From Pseudomonas sp. LS1212 (GTDB taxonomy: Bacteria; Pseudomonadota; Gammaproteobacteria; Pseudomonadales; Pseudomonadaceae), in assembly GCF_024741815.1 (NCBI RefSeq), contig NZ_CP102951.1, forward strand, positions 3,548,001 through 3,612,000: a stretch of DNA of 64,000 nucleotides, given 5' to 3'. The notes beneath the pieces are model-generated. The model did no database searches. It was not told where the DNA came from and saw only the letters and a program-made list of their open reading frames with translations. The translations under genes and the position numbers were made by a program. Of this stretch, positions 1 through 9,275 are shown piece by piece; position 1 is the stretch's first letter, and the number at the start of each line of letters is the position of its first letter.

Positions 1-312
1 GCTGCTGTAGACGCGCTTGAAGGCCTTGTCGAAACGACGCCGGCCGGTGCCGGTCAAGCTGTAGTAGCTGCGGCGCCCGACTTTTTCGGCGGTCAGCCAG
101 TTTTCCTTGGTCAGGCGGAAAATCGAGGTACGGATCAACCGTTCGTTGATGCCCATCGGCTCGAGCAACTGGATCAGACTGCCCAGCCACACCGTCCCCC
201 CGTGGGGCTCGATCGCATCACCATAGAGGGTAATGATCAAGGAACTCGCGCGAATCGGCGTCTGTTGCTGAAAGCGTGTGATCAGGTGATTCAGTGGCGT
301 TAGGGACGACAT
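1..312 (-). CDS. paaX: PaaX, phenylacetate operon repressor (C-terminal part outside window)
   Basis: The reverse strand is open from an ATG at 312 to the window edge, giving 104 residues. The protein begins MSSLTPLNHLITRF. It contains a winged-helix-like segment at about residues 40-90 (GINERLIRTSIFRLTKENWL, then a basic stretch GRRSYYSLTGTGRRRF). This matches the N-terminus of PaaX, the GntR-like repressor that is released from DNA by phenylacetyl-CoA. It is the last gene of the leftward paaN-paaY-paaX unit and lies next to the pathway it should control. Only about a third of the usual protein of roughly 300 residues is visible, so its integrity cannot be judged. The family call is confident because of both motif and context. 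Confidence 0.88.
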   Translation of the reverse strand, partial: MSSLTPLNHLITRFQQQTPIRASSLIITLYGDAIEPHGGTVWLGSLIQLLEPMGINERLIRTSIFRLTKENWLTAEKVGRRSYYSLTGTGRRRFDKAFKRVYSS

Positions 313-414
313 GGGCGTTCCGGGCAGGAAAAAGGGGAAATATACCCGTGCGCCCTGCCCTCTGGCCATGGCCGCAGCATCTGCGACCTGGCTGGGAGGC
401 TCGGGCGTCCGGGT

Positions 415-1014
415 TCAGGACGAAGCCGCGGGCTTGGGCCGCAAGCCGCTGTCGCTGATGCGTGGCCGGTCCGCCTCGGGGGCCGGCAACGGCTCGCAGA
501 CCTGCATGCGGGTCAGGCAGCGTTGGGCCAGTTCCTGGTATTCGCGGGTACCGGCCTGTTTCCAGGCTACTTCCTGATCGCTGAGCTGGCGCTTGACGAT
601 GGCGGGTGCGCCCATCACCAGTGACTGCTCCGGGCAACTGAAGCCGGCCTTGACGAAAGCGGCAGCCGAGACGAAGGAACGGGCGCCGATCTGCGCGGCG
701 TCCATCACCACGGCATTCATGCCCACCAGCGCATCGGCGCCGATACGGCAGCCGTGCAACACCGCACCATGACCGATGTGGCCGTTGCGTTCGACCACCG
801 TGTCGCTGTCGGGAAAGCCGTGCATCACACAAGTGTCCTGCAGGTTCGCACCCTCCTCCAGGATGATCCGCCCGAAGTCGCCGCGCAGGCTGGCCAACGG
901 GCCGACATAACAGTGGGCGCCGATGATTACATCACCGATCAGCACCGCCGAAGGGTGGACATAGGCCGTCGGATCGATGACCGGGGTCAGGCCGTCAAGG
1001 CTGTAGCAAGTCAT
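415..1014 (-). CDS. paaY: PaaY, hexapeptide-repeat thioesterase
   Basis: A 199-residue protein whose first 145 residues form left-handed beta-helix hexapeptide repeats (VLIGDVIIGAHCYVGPLASL), as in gamma-carbonic-anhydrase-like proteins. His65, His82 and His87 sit where this fold binds metal. PaaY is known to hydrolyse the 2-hydroxycyclohepta-1,4,6-triene-1-formyl-CoA that forms when the ring-opened aldehyde cyclises, so it protects the CoA pool. The C-terminal 35 residues are Pro/Arg-rich and probably disordered. It follows paaN with a 2-nt gap and precedes paaX by about 100 nt, which suggests one leftward transcript. Confidence 0.9.
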   Translation of the reverse strand: MTCYSLDGLTPVIDPTAYVHPSAVLIGDVIIGAHCYVGPLASLRGDFGRIILEEGANLQDTCVMHGFPDSDTVVERNGHIGHGAVLHGCRIGADALVGMNAVVMDAAQIGARSFVSAAAFVKAGFSCPEQSLVMGAPAIVKRQLSDQEVAWKQAGTREYQELAQRCLTRMQVCEPLPAPEADRPRISDSGLRPKPAASS

Positions 1015-1016
1015 GC

Positions 1017-2708
1017 TTATTCTCCGGTGAGGGTCGCGTGACGACGGTTTTGCACCACCACGAAACGCCGGGCAACGAAGGCTGCGTCGGTGAACGAGGC
1101 ATTGGCCGCCGGGTTGCCGCCGCTGCCATGGAAATCACTGAAGGCCGCCGACTGGTTCACCAGCAGGCCACCGTCGAAGTTGATCGACAATGCCACCGCC
1201 ACGTCCAGTGACAGCTGTACGGCACGCTCGATCACCGCTTCGTCGGTGGAATAGACGCCCAGGGTCATGGCGCCCTTCTCTTCAATCACCTCAGCGGCCA
1301 ACTGCAGGCTGTGTTCGGTGCTGTCGGTGGCAACAATGAAACTGATCGGGCCGAAGCGCTCTTCGGCAAAGACCTCGCGCTGGCTGGCATCGACCTTGAG
1401 CAGCAGCGGCGTACGCACCCGGGCTTGCGGGAACTGCGGATGCACGCGGACCTTGCTGTCGAGCAGGATCTCACCCAGACCACGACAAGCATCGACACGC
1501 TCGAAGGTGGCAGCCGACTGGATCGCGCCCAGCACGCCACAGGCGCGGTCGTTGTCGCTGAGGAAGCCTTCGACGGCCTGGGCCAGGGTCTGGCACACCT
1601 CGTCGAGGCTCAGGTGGCTGTCGCCGACCTTGATGCCGGTGCGGGGCACGTAGAAGGTTTGCGGCGTGGTGCACATCTGCCCGGAATACAAGCTCAGGGA
1701 CAGTGCCAGGTTGCCGGCGGCCGCCTTGAGGTCGGCAATGCTGTCGATGATCACGCTGTTGACCCCGGCCTTCTCGGTGAAGACCTGGGCCTGGCGGGCG
1801 TTGTTTTCCAGCCAATTGCCGAACGCGTTGGAGCCGGTGAAGTCGACCAGCTTGATCCGTGGGTCCAGGGCCAGAGTCTGGCTGACTGGCGCTTCGACCA
1901 AGTCGACCACCAGGCTCACCAGAGCCGGGTCCAGGCCAAGCTCGGCCAGTACCTGCTGGGCGACCTTGACGGTCATCGCCACCGGCAGGATGGCGGCCGG
2001 GTGCGCCTTGATCAACACCGGGTTGCCCGTGGCCAGGCTGGCGAACAATGCAGGATAGGTGTTCCAGGTCGGGAAGGTGGAACAGGCCACCACCAGCGAC
2101 AGCCCGCGGCCGACCACATGCCACTGCTTGTCCAGCACCAGGGGCTGTTTACCCATCGGCTTGCTCCAGCGCGCGCTGCCCGGCACTTCAGCCATGGCCC
2201 GGCTGGCGTAGGCAAGCGCTTCCAGGCCACGGTCCTGGGCATGAGGGCCACCGGCCTGGAAAGCCATCATGTAACCCTGGCCAGTGGTGTGCATGACCGC
2301 ATGGGCCATTTCGGCGCTCAGGTCGTTGAGCCGCGCCAGCATTTCCAGGCAAGCGCCGAGCCGCGCCTGCGCGCCGATGTCGCGCCAGCTCGGCAAGGCC
2401 TGGCTCATGCGTTCGAGCAAAGCCTGCGCATCGTACTGGTCGTAGCTGATGCCCAGGTCGAAACCATAGGGCGAACGCTCCGCACCGATGCGGGCTACCG
2501 CCACCGGGCCCTGGAGCTCGAAGTGCTTGCCCAGCAGTGCCTGGAACCCAGCCTCGGCGCCCTGTACCTTTTCCTGCGGGTACTGCTTGATGTTCTCGGG
2601 GTAGGCAGACCAGTGATCGCGCAGGGCAATCGCCTGGACGGCGCGCTCGAGGGTCGGACGGTGATGCTCGAACAATTCGAGGGCGGCGTAACGAGGCGAC
2701 ATCGGCAT
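1017..2708 (-). CDS. paaN: PaaN, stand-alone aldehyde dehydrogenase-like phenylacetate protein
   Basis: A 563-residue protein of the aldehyde dehydrogenase superfamily. It shows the TGS cofactor-loop signature at 291-293, a general-base Glu312 (FTEKAGVNS) and the candidate nucleophile Cys346 (SGQMCTTP). It lacks the MaoC hydratase domain present in PaaZ (16804-18858), so the cluster has two different ALDH-type proteins. It matches the phenylacetic-acid-degradation PaaN subfamily of single-domain enzymes, whose substrate is not settled as far as I know. The ATG at 2708 has an AAGGA motif 8 nt upstream; an ATG two codons in is an alternative. First gene of the leftward unit, divergent from paaF. 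Confidence 0.82.
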   Translation of the reverse strand: MPMSPRYAALELFEHHRPTLERAVQAIALRDHWSAYPENIKQYPQEKVQGAEAGFQALLGKHFELQGPVAVARIGAERSPYGFDLGISYDQYDAQALLERMSQALPSWRDIGAQARLGACLEMLARLNDLSAEMAHAVMHTTGQGYMMAFQAGGPHAQDRGLEALAYASRAMAEVPGSARWSKPMGKQPLVLDKQWHVVGRGLSLVVACSTFPTWNTYPALFASLATGNPVLIKAHPAAILPVAMTVKVAQQVLAELGLDPALVSLVVDLVEAPVSQTLALDPRIKLVDFTGSNAFGNWLENNARQAQVFTEKAGVNSVIIDSIADLKAAAGNLALSLSLYSGQMCTTPQTFYVPRTGIKVGDSHLSLDEVCQTLAQAVEGFLSDNDRACGVLGAIQSAATFERVDACRGLGEILLDSKVRVHPQFPQARVRTPLLLKVDASQREVFAEERFGPISFIVATDSTEHSLQLAAEVIEEKGAMTLGVYSTDEAVIERAVQLSLDVAVALSINFDGGLLVNQSAAFSDFHGSGGNPAANASFTDAAFVARRFVVVQNRRHATLTGE

Positions 2709-3078
2709 GAAGGCGGTCCTTGAAAGGTGCTCTGCGGGTTGCTTCGCAAAGCGATTTAATTTTGTGATTATTTTGTATCACATCACTTTACTTCAGGAAA
2801 GCGATCAAAACTGTATCAGATGAAAAACCTTCGCAGGATTCATGATAATCCTGCATGAAAGACACATAAAGCCCGTAAATATTGCTCACAAGCGAGAAAC
2901 GAGGCATCAAATCTCTTGCATCGACAGCCATCAATTTCGCAAAACAGGACACGTTATTATTTTTATGTGTTGTTGTTTTGTATCGCTTTATGCGTATACT
3001 CCAGCAAAACGGCCACCCCAGCCGATCCAACAATTGAGCCGGCCCCGATGCCGGGCGCGCCCCGCGAGGACAGTCGTC
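2709..3078. promoter_or_regulatory. Divergent paaN/paaF control region with candidate PaaX operators
   Basis: This 370-bp AT-rich gap separates two divergent paa units. On the plus strand a sigma-70-like promoter reads TTGTTT (2973-2978), a 16-nt spacer and TATACT (2995-3000). The motif TTTTGTATCGCTTTAT (2976-2991) lies inside that spacer. A second copy, TTTTGTATCACATCAC (2771-2786), overlaps the perfect inverted repeat TGTGAT-N8-ATCACA (2763-2782), close to paaN. The same core occurs at the paaA promoter. I infer that these are PaaX operators; they resemble the E. coli PaaX site as I remember it. The leftward promoter boxes are not clear. Confidence 0.6.
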
Positions 3079-3849
3079 ATGCCGCAAACCCTTGCCGTGC
3101 AAACGCACCAGGCCGTTCGCCTGATCACCCTGCAGCGCCCCCAGGCGCTCAACGCCCTGAATACCGAGCTGTTGAGCGAACTGGCTACCGAGCTGGACGC
3201 TGCTGAAAACGACCCGGCCATCGGCGCTGTCGTCATCACCGGAAGCCGCAAGGCCTTCGCCGCCGGTGCCGACATCAAGGAAATGGCCGAGCGCGACCTG
3301 GTCGGCATCCTCAACGACCCGCGCCTGGCTCACTGGCAACGCATCGCCGGCTTCAAGAAGCCTTTGATCGCCGCCGTCAACGGTTTCGCCCTGGGCGGTG
3401 GCTGCGAACTGGCGATGCACGCCGACATCATCATTGCAGGCTTTGACGCCCGGTTCGGCCAGCCGGAAATCAACCTGGGGATCATGCCCGGCGCCGGTGG
3501 CACCCAGCGCCTGCTGCGCGCAGTGGGCAAATCCCTGGCCACGCAGATGGTCCTCACCGGCGAAGCCATCTCTGCCCGCCAGGCCCTGCAGGCCGGACTG
3601 GTCAGCGAAGTCACCCAGCCCGAACTGACCGTCGAACGCGCCCTGCAGATCGCCCAGACCATCGCCGACAAGGCACCGCTGGCAGTACGCCTGGCCAAGG
3701 AAGCGTTGCTCAAGGCCTTCGACACCGACCTTGCCAGCGGCCTGCGCTTCGAGCGCCACGCCTTCACCCTGCTGGCCGGCACCCGCGACCGCGACGAAGG
3801 CATCCGCGCCTTCCAGGAAAAGCGCCGCGCGGTGTTCTCGGGGCAATAA
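3079..3849 (+). CDS. paaF: PaaF, 2,3-dehydroadipyl-CoA hydratase
   Basis: A 256-residue crotonase-fold enzyme. The two catalytic glutamates are Glu110 (GGGCELAMHAD) and Glu130 (GQPEINLG), 20 residues apart as in active enoyl-CoA hydratases. In the pathway it hydrates 2,3-dehydroadipyl-CoA to 3-hydroxyadipyl-CoA. The ATG at 3079 was chosen because GAGGA lies 8 nt upstream and the family alignment begins there; the frame stays open upstream through the promoter region, which is not coding. First gene of paaFGHIJK. A paralogue at 33543-34316 has the same catalytic layout but belongs to another operon. Confidence 0.9.
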   Translation: MPQTLAVQTHQAVRLITLQRPQALNALNTELLSELATELDAAENDPAIGAVVITGSRKAFAAGADIKEMAERDLVGILNDPRLAHWQRIAGFKKPLIAAVNGFALGGGCELAMHADIIIAGFDARFGQPEINLGIMPGAGGTQRLLRAVGKSLATQMVLTGEAISARQALQAGLVSEVTQPELTVERALQIAQTIADKAPLAVRLAKEALLKAFDTDLASGLRFERHAFTLLAGTRDRDEGIRAFQEKRRAVFSGQ

Positions 3850-3898
3850 GCCCTTTACCGCCATCCGAATCGATCGACCTGCAAGAGCGACTGTCACC

Positions 3899-4690
3899 AT
3901 GAATTTCGAGCACATCCTGCTTTCCATCGAGGCTGGCGTAGCCACCCTCATCCTCAATCGCCCGGACCAGCTCAACAGCTTCAACGCGCAGATGCATGGC
4001 GAAGTTCGCGAAGCCCTCAAGCAGGTCCGCCAGAGCAGTGAAGTGCGCGTGCTGCTGCTGACCGGCGAAGGCCGGGGGTTCTGCGCCGGCCAGGACCTGG
4101 CCGACCGCAACGTCGCCCCGGGCAGCGCCGCACCGGACCTGGGCGAGTCGATCGAGAGGTTCTACAACCCGCTGATCCGCCAGTTGCGCGACCTGCCGAT
4201 ACCGGTCATCTGCGCCGTCAATGGCGTGGCCGCCGGGGCCGGCGCCAACATCCCGCTGGCCTGCGACCTGGTCCTGGCGGCGCGTTCGGCGAGCTTCATC
4301 CAGGCCTTCTGCAAGCTGGGCCTGGTGCCCGATTCGGGCGGCACCTGGACATTGCCGCGCCTGGTCGGCATGGCCCGGGCCAAGGCCCTGGCCTTGCTCG
4401 GCGAGCGCCTGAGTGCCGAACAGGCGGCGCAGTGGGGCCTGATCTACCGCGTCGTGGAGGACACCGACTTGCGCGACGAAGCACTGAAACTGGCGCGCCA
4501 CCTGGCCACCCAGCCGACCTACGGCCTGGCCCTGATCAAGCGCAGCCTCAACGCCAGCTTCAACAACAGCTTCGACGAACAGCTGGACATGGAGCGCGAC
4601 CTGCAACGCCTGGCCGGGCGCAGCGAGGACTACCGCGAAGGCGTCAGCGCCTTCATGGAAAAACGCAGCCCAAACTTCAAGGGGCACTGA
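3899..4690 (+). CDS. paaG: PaaG, ring-1,2-epoxyphenylacetyl-CoA isomerase
   Basis: A 263-residue crotonase-superfamily protein. The oxyanion-hole loop is at about 113-117 (GAGAN), and the crotonase glutamates are replaced; Asp145 in LGLVPDSGGTW is the likely catalytic acid, as known for PaaG. It converts the phenylacetyl-CoA epoxide to the oxepin-CoA and also isomerises double bonds of the ring-opened intermediate. The ribosome-binding site is weak (AAGAG), and the start follows paaF by 49 nt. The residue pattern distinguishes it clearly from PaaF. Confidence 0.9.
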   Translation: MNFEHILLSIEAGVATLILNRPDQLNSFNAQMHGEVREALKQVRQSSEVRVLLLTGEGRGFCAGQDLADRNVAPGSAAPDLGESIERFYNPLIRQLRDLPIPVICAVNGVAAGAGANIPLACDLVLAARSASFIQAFCKLGLVPDSGGTWTLPRLVGMARAKALALLGERLSAEQAAQWGLIYRVVEDTDLRDEALKLARHLATQPTYGLALIKRSLNASFNNSFDEQLDMERDLQRLAGRSEDYREGVSAFMEKRSPNFKGH

Positions 4691-4694
4691 GACC

Positions 4695-6212
4695 ATGCCA
4701 GCACTCAACAGCACCGCCATCGTCGCAGTGATCGGCGCCGGGGCCATGGGCGCCGGCATCGCGCAAGTCGCAGCCCAGGCCGGGCACCCGGTCAAGCTTT
4801 ATGACAACCGCCCGGGCGCCGCGGCCCAGGCCATTGCCGGCATCGACCGGCAACTGGCCAGGCGGGTCGAGAGCGGCAAGCTCGCCGCCAATGCCTATTC
4901 GGCGTGCATGGCCAACCTGCAACCGGCCGACGCCATTGCCGAGCTGGCCGACGCGAGCCTGGTGATCGAAGCCATCGTCGAGAACCTGCAGGTCAAGCGC
5001 GACCTGTTCCGGCAGCTGGAAAGCCTGTGCAGCAGCGACTGCATCCTGGCCAGCAACACCTCTTCGCTGTCGATCACCAGCCTGGCCGCCGAGCTTGCGC
5101 ACCCTGAGCGCATGGTTGGTATGCACTTCTTCAACCCAGCGCCGATCATGGCTCTGGTCGAAGTGGTCTGCGGCCTGGCCAGCGATGCCAGCGTGACTGC
5201 CACCGTGCACGCTACTGCGCGGGCCTGGGGCAAGAAACCGGTGTTCGCCCGCTCCACGCCTGGTTTTATCGTCAACCGCGTCGCCCGACCCTTCTATGCC
5301 GAAAGCCTGCGCCTGCTGCAGGAAGGCGTGGCCGACTGCGCCACCCTGGACGGCCTGCTGCGCGAAGCCGGTGGCTTTCGCATGGGCGCCTTCGAGCTGA
5401 CCGATCTGATCGGCCACGACGTCAACTACGCCGTGACCTGTTCGGTATTCGACGCCTATTACCAGGACATGCGCTTCCAGCCTTCACTGATCCAGAAGGA
5501 GCTGGTCGACGCCGGCCACCTGGGACGCAAGAGCGGGCGCGGCTTCTATGACTACAGCGAAGGCGCCGAGCGCCCGCAGGCCACGACCCTGAACAGCAGC
5601 GCCAGTGTCGAGACCGTGATCGTCGAAGGCGACCTCGGCCCGCTGGCACCCTTGCTTGCACGCCTGCGCCAGCATGACCTGGCGATCATCCAGCGTGACG
5701 GCCAAGGCCTGCTGCGCGTCGGCGACGCCGTGCTGGCCATGAGCGATGGCCGCCTGGCCAGCCAACGGGTACGCGAAGACGCCTTGAGCAACCTGATCCT
5801 GCTCGACCTGGCACTGGACTACGGCAGCGCAACCCGCCTGGGTCTCAGCTGGGCGGCCGGCACCAGCCAGCTTGCCATCGACCAGGCCGTGGCCTTGCTC
5901 GCCCGCATCGGCATTGCTGTCAGCCCGCTGCGTGACAGCCCGGGCCTGTGCGTGCTGCGCACCGTCGCCATGCTTGCCAACGAAGCAGCCGACGCCCAGC
6001 TGCAAGGCGTCGCCTCGGCCGCCGACATCGACCTGGCCATGTGCGCCGGGGTCAATTACCCGCGCGGGCCACTGGCCTGGGCCGACAGCATTGGCATCGG
6101 GGCCGTGACCCGCGTCCTTGCCAACCTGCAGGCCAGCTACGGCGAAGAGCGCTACCGCCCTTCGCTGCAACTGCGCCGTCAACTGGCCGAGGGGAAAACA
6201 TTTCATGAATGA
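4695..6212 (+). CDS. paaH: PaaH, 3-hydroxyadipyl-CoA dehydrogenase
   Basis: A 505-residue two-part 3-hydroxyacyl-CoA dehydrogenase. It opens with an NAD-binding Rossmann motif GAGAMG at 14-19, has a typical catalytic region (MVGMHFFNPAPIMALVEVV) and then a second dehydrogenase C-terminal domain that makes it longer than the 280-residue single-domain form. It oxidises 3-hydroxyadipyl-CoA to 3-oxoadipyl-CoA with NAD+. The ATG lies 4 nt after the paaG stop, and its 3' end overlaps paaI by 8 nt, so it is translationally linked in the operon. Confidence 0.9.
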   Translation: MPALNSTAIVAVIGAGAMGAGIAQVAAQAGHPVKLYDNRPGAAAQAIAGIDRQLARRVESGKLAANAYSACMANLQPADAIAELADASLVIEAIVENLQVKRDLFRQLESLCSSDCILASNTSSLSITSLAAELAHPERMVGMHFFNPAPIMALVEVVCGLASDASVTATVHATARAWGKKPVFARSTPGFIVNRVARPFYAESLRLLQEGVADCATLDGLLREAGGFRMGAFELTDLIGHDVNYAVTCSVFDAYYQDMRFQPSLIQKELVDAGHLGRKSGRGFYDYSEGAERPQATTLNSSASVETVIVEGDLGPLAPLLARLRQHDLAIIQRDGQGLLRVGDAVLAMSDGRLASQRVREDALSNLILLDLALDYGSATRLGLSWAAGTSQLAIDQAVALLARIGIAVSPLRDSPGLCVLRTVAMLANEAADAQLQGVASAADIDLAMCAGVNYPRGPLAWADSIGIGAVTRVLANLQASYGEERYRPSLQLRRQLAEGKTFHE

Positions 6213-6645
6213 CGCCTTGAACCTCGCCAGCCGCTGCGCGCAGTCGCTGTTCGAACGCGACCAGGCCAGCCAGCGCATGGGCATGCGCCTGCTCTCGGCA
6301 GGCCCTGGCACTGCCCGAGTCGGCATGAACGTGCGCGAAGACATGCTCCAGGGCCACGGCACCTGCCACGGCGGCTACCTGTTCGCCCTGGCCGACTCGG
6401 CCTTTGCCTTTGCCTGCAACAGCTACAACGACGCCACTGTCGCCATCGGTTGCAGCATCGACTACATCGCCCCGGCGCACCTGGACGACACCCTGACCGC
6501 CGAATGCATCGAGCAAAGCCGCAGCGGGCGCACCGGCAACTACGACGTACGCATTGAAAACCAGCAGGGCCAGTTGATCGCCCTGTTCCATGGCAAATCC
6601 TACAAAGTGCGCGGCACCGTGCTGGCGCAGGAGACCTCCGAATGA
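6205..6645 (+). CDS. paaI: PaaI, hotdog-fold acyl-CoA thioesterase
   Basis: A 146-residue hotdog protein with the PaaI signature HGTCHGGYLFALADSAFA at 51-68, including the catalytic-region Asp64. PaaI hydrolyses phenylacetyl-CoA and hydroxylated phenylacetyl-CoAs, which rescues CoA from dead-end products. The start at 6205 is preceded by GAGGGGA and overlaps the end of paaH; its stop overlaps the paaJ start in an ATGA arrangement. Size and motif are as expected for the family. Confidence 0.92.
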   Translation: MNDALNLASRCAQSLFERDQASQRMGMRLLSAGPGTARVGMNVREDMLQGHGTCHGGYLFALADSAFAFACNSYNDATVAIGCSIDYIAPAHLDDTLTAECIEQSRSGRTGNYDVRIENQQGQLIALFHGKSYKVRGTVLAQETSE

Positions 6646-7853
6646 AAGACGCCCTGATCATCGATGCGGTACGCACGCCCATCGGTCGCTACGCCGGCGC
6701 GCTGAGCAGCGTGCGCGCCGACGACCTCGGTGCGGTGCCGCTGCGCGCCCTCATGCAACGCCATCCGCAGGTGGACTGGAGCACGGTTGACGATGTCATC
6801 TACGGCTGCGCCAACCAGGCCGGCGAAGACAACCGCAACGTCGCACGCATGTCGGCCCTGCTCGCCGGCCTGCCGGTGAGCGTGCCGGGCACCACCCTCA
6901 ACCGCCTCTGCGGTTCGGGCCTGGACGCCATCGGCAGTGCCGCCCGCGCCATCCGCTGCGGCGAAGCCGGGCTGATGCTGGTCGGCGGGGTCGAATCCAT
7001 GTCGCGCGCCCCCCTGGTGATGGGCAAGGCCGACCAGGCGTTCTCACGCCAGGCCGAACTGTTCGACACCACCATCGGCTGGCGCTTCGTCAACCCGCTG
7101 ATGCAAAAGCAGTACGGCATCGACTCCATGCCCGAGACGGCCGAAAACGTCGCCGAGCAGTTCAATATTTCCCGTGTCGACCAGGACGCCTTCGCCCTGC
7201 GCAGCCAGCAGCGTGTTGCCACCGCCATGGCCAACGGCCGCCTGGCCAAAGAGATCGTCCCGGTCGAAATCGCCCAACGCAAGGGCCCGGCCAAAGTGGT
7301 TGCCCAGGATGAACACCCGCGCGGCGACACCACCCTGGAGCAACTACAGAAACTCGGCACACCGTTCCGCGCAGGCGGCAGCATTACCGCCGGCAACGCC
7401 TCGGGCGTCAACGACGGTGCCTGCGCCCTGCTCCTGGCCAGCGCCGAGCAGGCGCAACGTTTCGGCCTCAAGGCCCGTGGCCGGGTGGTAGCAATGGCCA
7501 CGGCCGGGGTCGAGCCACGCATCATGGGCATCGGCCCGGTGCCGGCGACCCGCAAGGTGCTGGAGCTGGCCAAGCTGAGCCTGGCCGAGATGGACGTGAT
7601 CGAACTCAACGAAGCCTTCGCCGCCCAGGGCCTGGCGGTATTGCGCGAGCTGGGCCTGGCCGATGACGACGCCCGGGTCAACCCCAACGGCGGCGCCATC
7701 GCCCTTGGCCACCCGCTGGGCATGAGCGGCGCGCGCCTGGTCACCACCGCGCTGCACGAACTGGAAGAGCGCCAGGGCCGCTACGCCCTTTGCACCATGT
7801 GCATCGGTGTCGGCCAGGGCATCGCCCTGATTATCGAACGGCTACCGGACTAA
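6642..7853 (+). CDS. paaJ: PaaJ, 3-oxoadipyl-CoA thiolase
   Basis: A 403-residue thiolase with all three catalytic signatures: nucleophile Cys90 (LNRLCGSGLDAIG), His357 (ALGHPLGMSG) and Cys387 (CTMCIGVGQG). It cleaves 3-oxoadipyl-CoA to succinyl-CoA and acetyl-CoA and also acts on 2,3-dehydro-5,6-dihydroxy-type oxo-CoA products of the pathway. Its start overlaps the paaI stop (ATGA). It closely resembles beta-ketoadipate thiolases (PcaF), so without context that name would also fit. Here the operon settles it as PaaJ. Confidence 0.92.
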   Translation: MKDALIIDAVRTPIGRYAGALSSVRADDLGAVPLRALMQRHPQVDWSTVDDVIYGCANQAGEDNRNVARMSALLAGLPVSVPGTTLNRLCGSGLDAIGSAARAIRCGEAGLMLVGGVESMSRAPLVMGKADQAFSRQAELFDTTIGWRFVNPLMQKQYGIDSMPETAENVAEQFNISRVDQDAFALRSQQRVATAMANGRLAKEIVPVEIAQRKGPAKVVAQDEHPRGDTTLEQLQKLGTPFRAGGSITAGNASGVNDGACALLLASAEQAQRFGLKARGRVVAMATAGVEPRIMGIGPVPATRKVLELAKLSLAEMDVIELNEAFAAQGLAVLRELGLADDDARVNPNGGAIALGHPLGMSGARLVTTALHELEERQGRYALCTMCIGVGQGIALIIERLPD

Positions 7854-7904
7854 AGAATCACGTTTGCCCATGGATGGAGGCGTATTCTAGCTCCCATGCA
7901 CTCA

Positions 7905-7922
7905 AGCCCGTGAAAACGGGCT
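7905..7922 (+). other. Short GAAA-loop hairpin between paaJ and paaK
   Basis: AGCCCGT-GAAA-ACGGGCT is a perfect 7-bp stem with a GNRA tetraloop in the 97-nt gap between paaJ and paaK. No T-run follows, so it is not a normal intrinsic terminator. It may mark an RNA processing or stability site; this is inference. Confidence 0.4.
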
Positions 7923-7950
7923 GATACACAAAAACAATTCGAGTGAACTC

Positions 7951-9261
7951 ATGAACATGCAAATTGCCAACGCCGCCGTGCTTGACCCGATGGAAACCGC
8001 CAGCATTGACCAGTTGCGCCAGCACCAGCTCGAGCGCATGCGCTGGAGCCTGAACCACGCCTATCAGAACGTGCCGCTGTACCGTAAGCGTTTCGACGAA
8101 CTGGGCGTGCACCCGGATGACCTGAAATCGCTGGAAGACCTGGCCAGGTTCCCCTTCACCACCAAGTCCGACCTGCGCGACAGCTACCCCTACGGCATGT
8201 TCGCCGTGCCCATGCATGACGTGGTACGCCTGCACGCCTCCAGCGGCACCACCGGCAAGCCGACGGTGGTCGGTTACACCCAGAACGACATCGACACCTG
8301 GGCCAACGTGGTCGCCCGTTCGATCCGTGCTGCCGGCGGTCGCAAGGGCGACAAGGTGCACATCTCCTACGGCTACGGCCTGTTCACTGGCGGCCTGGGC
8401 GCCCACTACGGTGCCGAGCGCCTGGGCTGCACAGTGATTCCGATGTCCGGTGGCCAGACCGAAAAACAAGTCCAGCTGATTCGCGACTTCCAGCCCGACA
8501 TCATCATGGTCACCCCCTCGTACATGCTCAACATCGCCGACGAGATCGAGCGCCAGGGCATCGACCCGCACAAGCTGGCCCTGCGCCTGGGCATCTTCGG
8601 CGCCGAGCCCTGGACCGGCGAGCTGCGCAGCGCCATCGAGGCGCGCATGGGTATCACCGCCCTGGACATCTACGGCCTGTCGGAAATCATGGGGCCCGGG
8701 GTCGCCATGGAATGCGCCGAGACCAAGGACGGCCCGACCATCTGGGAAGACCACTTCTACCCGGAAATCATCGACCCGGTCACCGGAGAAGTGCTGCCTG
8801 ACGGCCAGCTGGGTGAACTGGTGTTCACCTCGCTGAGCAAGGAAGCGCTGCCGATGATCCGCTATCGCACCCGCGACCTGACCCGCCTGCTGCCCGGCAC
8901 CGCCCGCCCGATGCGGCGCATGGACAAGATCACCGGGCGCAGCGACGACATGCTGATCATTCGCGGGGTCAATGTGTTCCCGACACAGATCGAAGAGCAG
9001 GTACTGAAAGTCAAACAGCTTTCCGAGTCTTACGAGATTCATCTGTATCGCAATGGCAACCTGGACAGCATCGACGTGCACGTGGAGCTCAAGGCTGAAC
9101 ACCAGCACCTGGGTGAAGATCAGCAGAAGGCGGTCTGTGCCGATCTGAGCCGGCATATCAAGACGTACATCGGCATCAGCTCGCGTATCGTTTTGCAGCC
9201 GATGTTCTCGATCAAGCGGTCCGAGGGCAAAGCCTGCCATGTAATAGACAACCGCAAATAA
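7951..9261 (+). CDS. paaK: PaaK, phenylacetate-CoA ligase
   Basis: A 436-residue adenylate-forming ligase with the ATP-binding P-loop SSGTTGKP at 97-104 and the downstream motifs EPWTGELR and YGLSEIMGPG. It activates phenylacetate with ATP and CoA to phenylacetyl-CoA, the true substrate of PaaABCE and the inducer that releases PaaX. The length is typical (about 430-440). The start has GAGTGA about 6 nt upstream. Last gene of the paaF operon; a REP-like palindrome and a strong terminator follow. Confidence 0.95.
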   Translation: MNMQIANAAVLDPMETASIDQLRQHQLERMRWSLNHAYQNVPLYRKRFDELGVHPDDLKSLEDLARFPFTTKSDLRDSYPYGMFAVPMHDVVRLHASSGTTGKPTVVGYTQNDIDTWANVVARSIRAAGGRKGDKVHISYGYGLFTGGLGAHYGAERLGCTVIPMSGGQTEKQVQLIRDFQPDIIMVTPSYMLNIADEIERQGIDPHKLALRLGIFGAEPWTGELRSAIEARMGITALDIYGLSEIMGPGVAMECAETKDGPTIWEDHFYPEIIDPVTGEVLPDGQLGELVFTSLSKEALPMIRYRTRDLTRLLPGTARPMRRMDKITGRSDDMLIIRGVNVFPTQIEEQVLKVKQLSESYEIHLYRNGNLDSIDVHVELKAEHQHLGEDQQKAVCADLSRHIKTYIGISSRIVLQPMFSIKRSEGKACHVIDNRK

Positions 9262-9275
9262 CCACTGACACCCTC

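Noticed and set aside
2763..2782. TGTGAT-N8-ATCACA read as a CRP site
   Set aside because: The CRP consensus TGTGA-N6-TCACA needs a shorter spacer; here TGTGA and TCACA are 10 nt apart. The repeated TTTTGTATC core suits a paa-specific regulator better.
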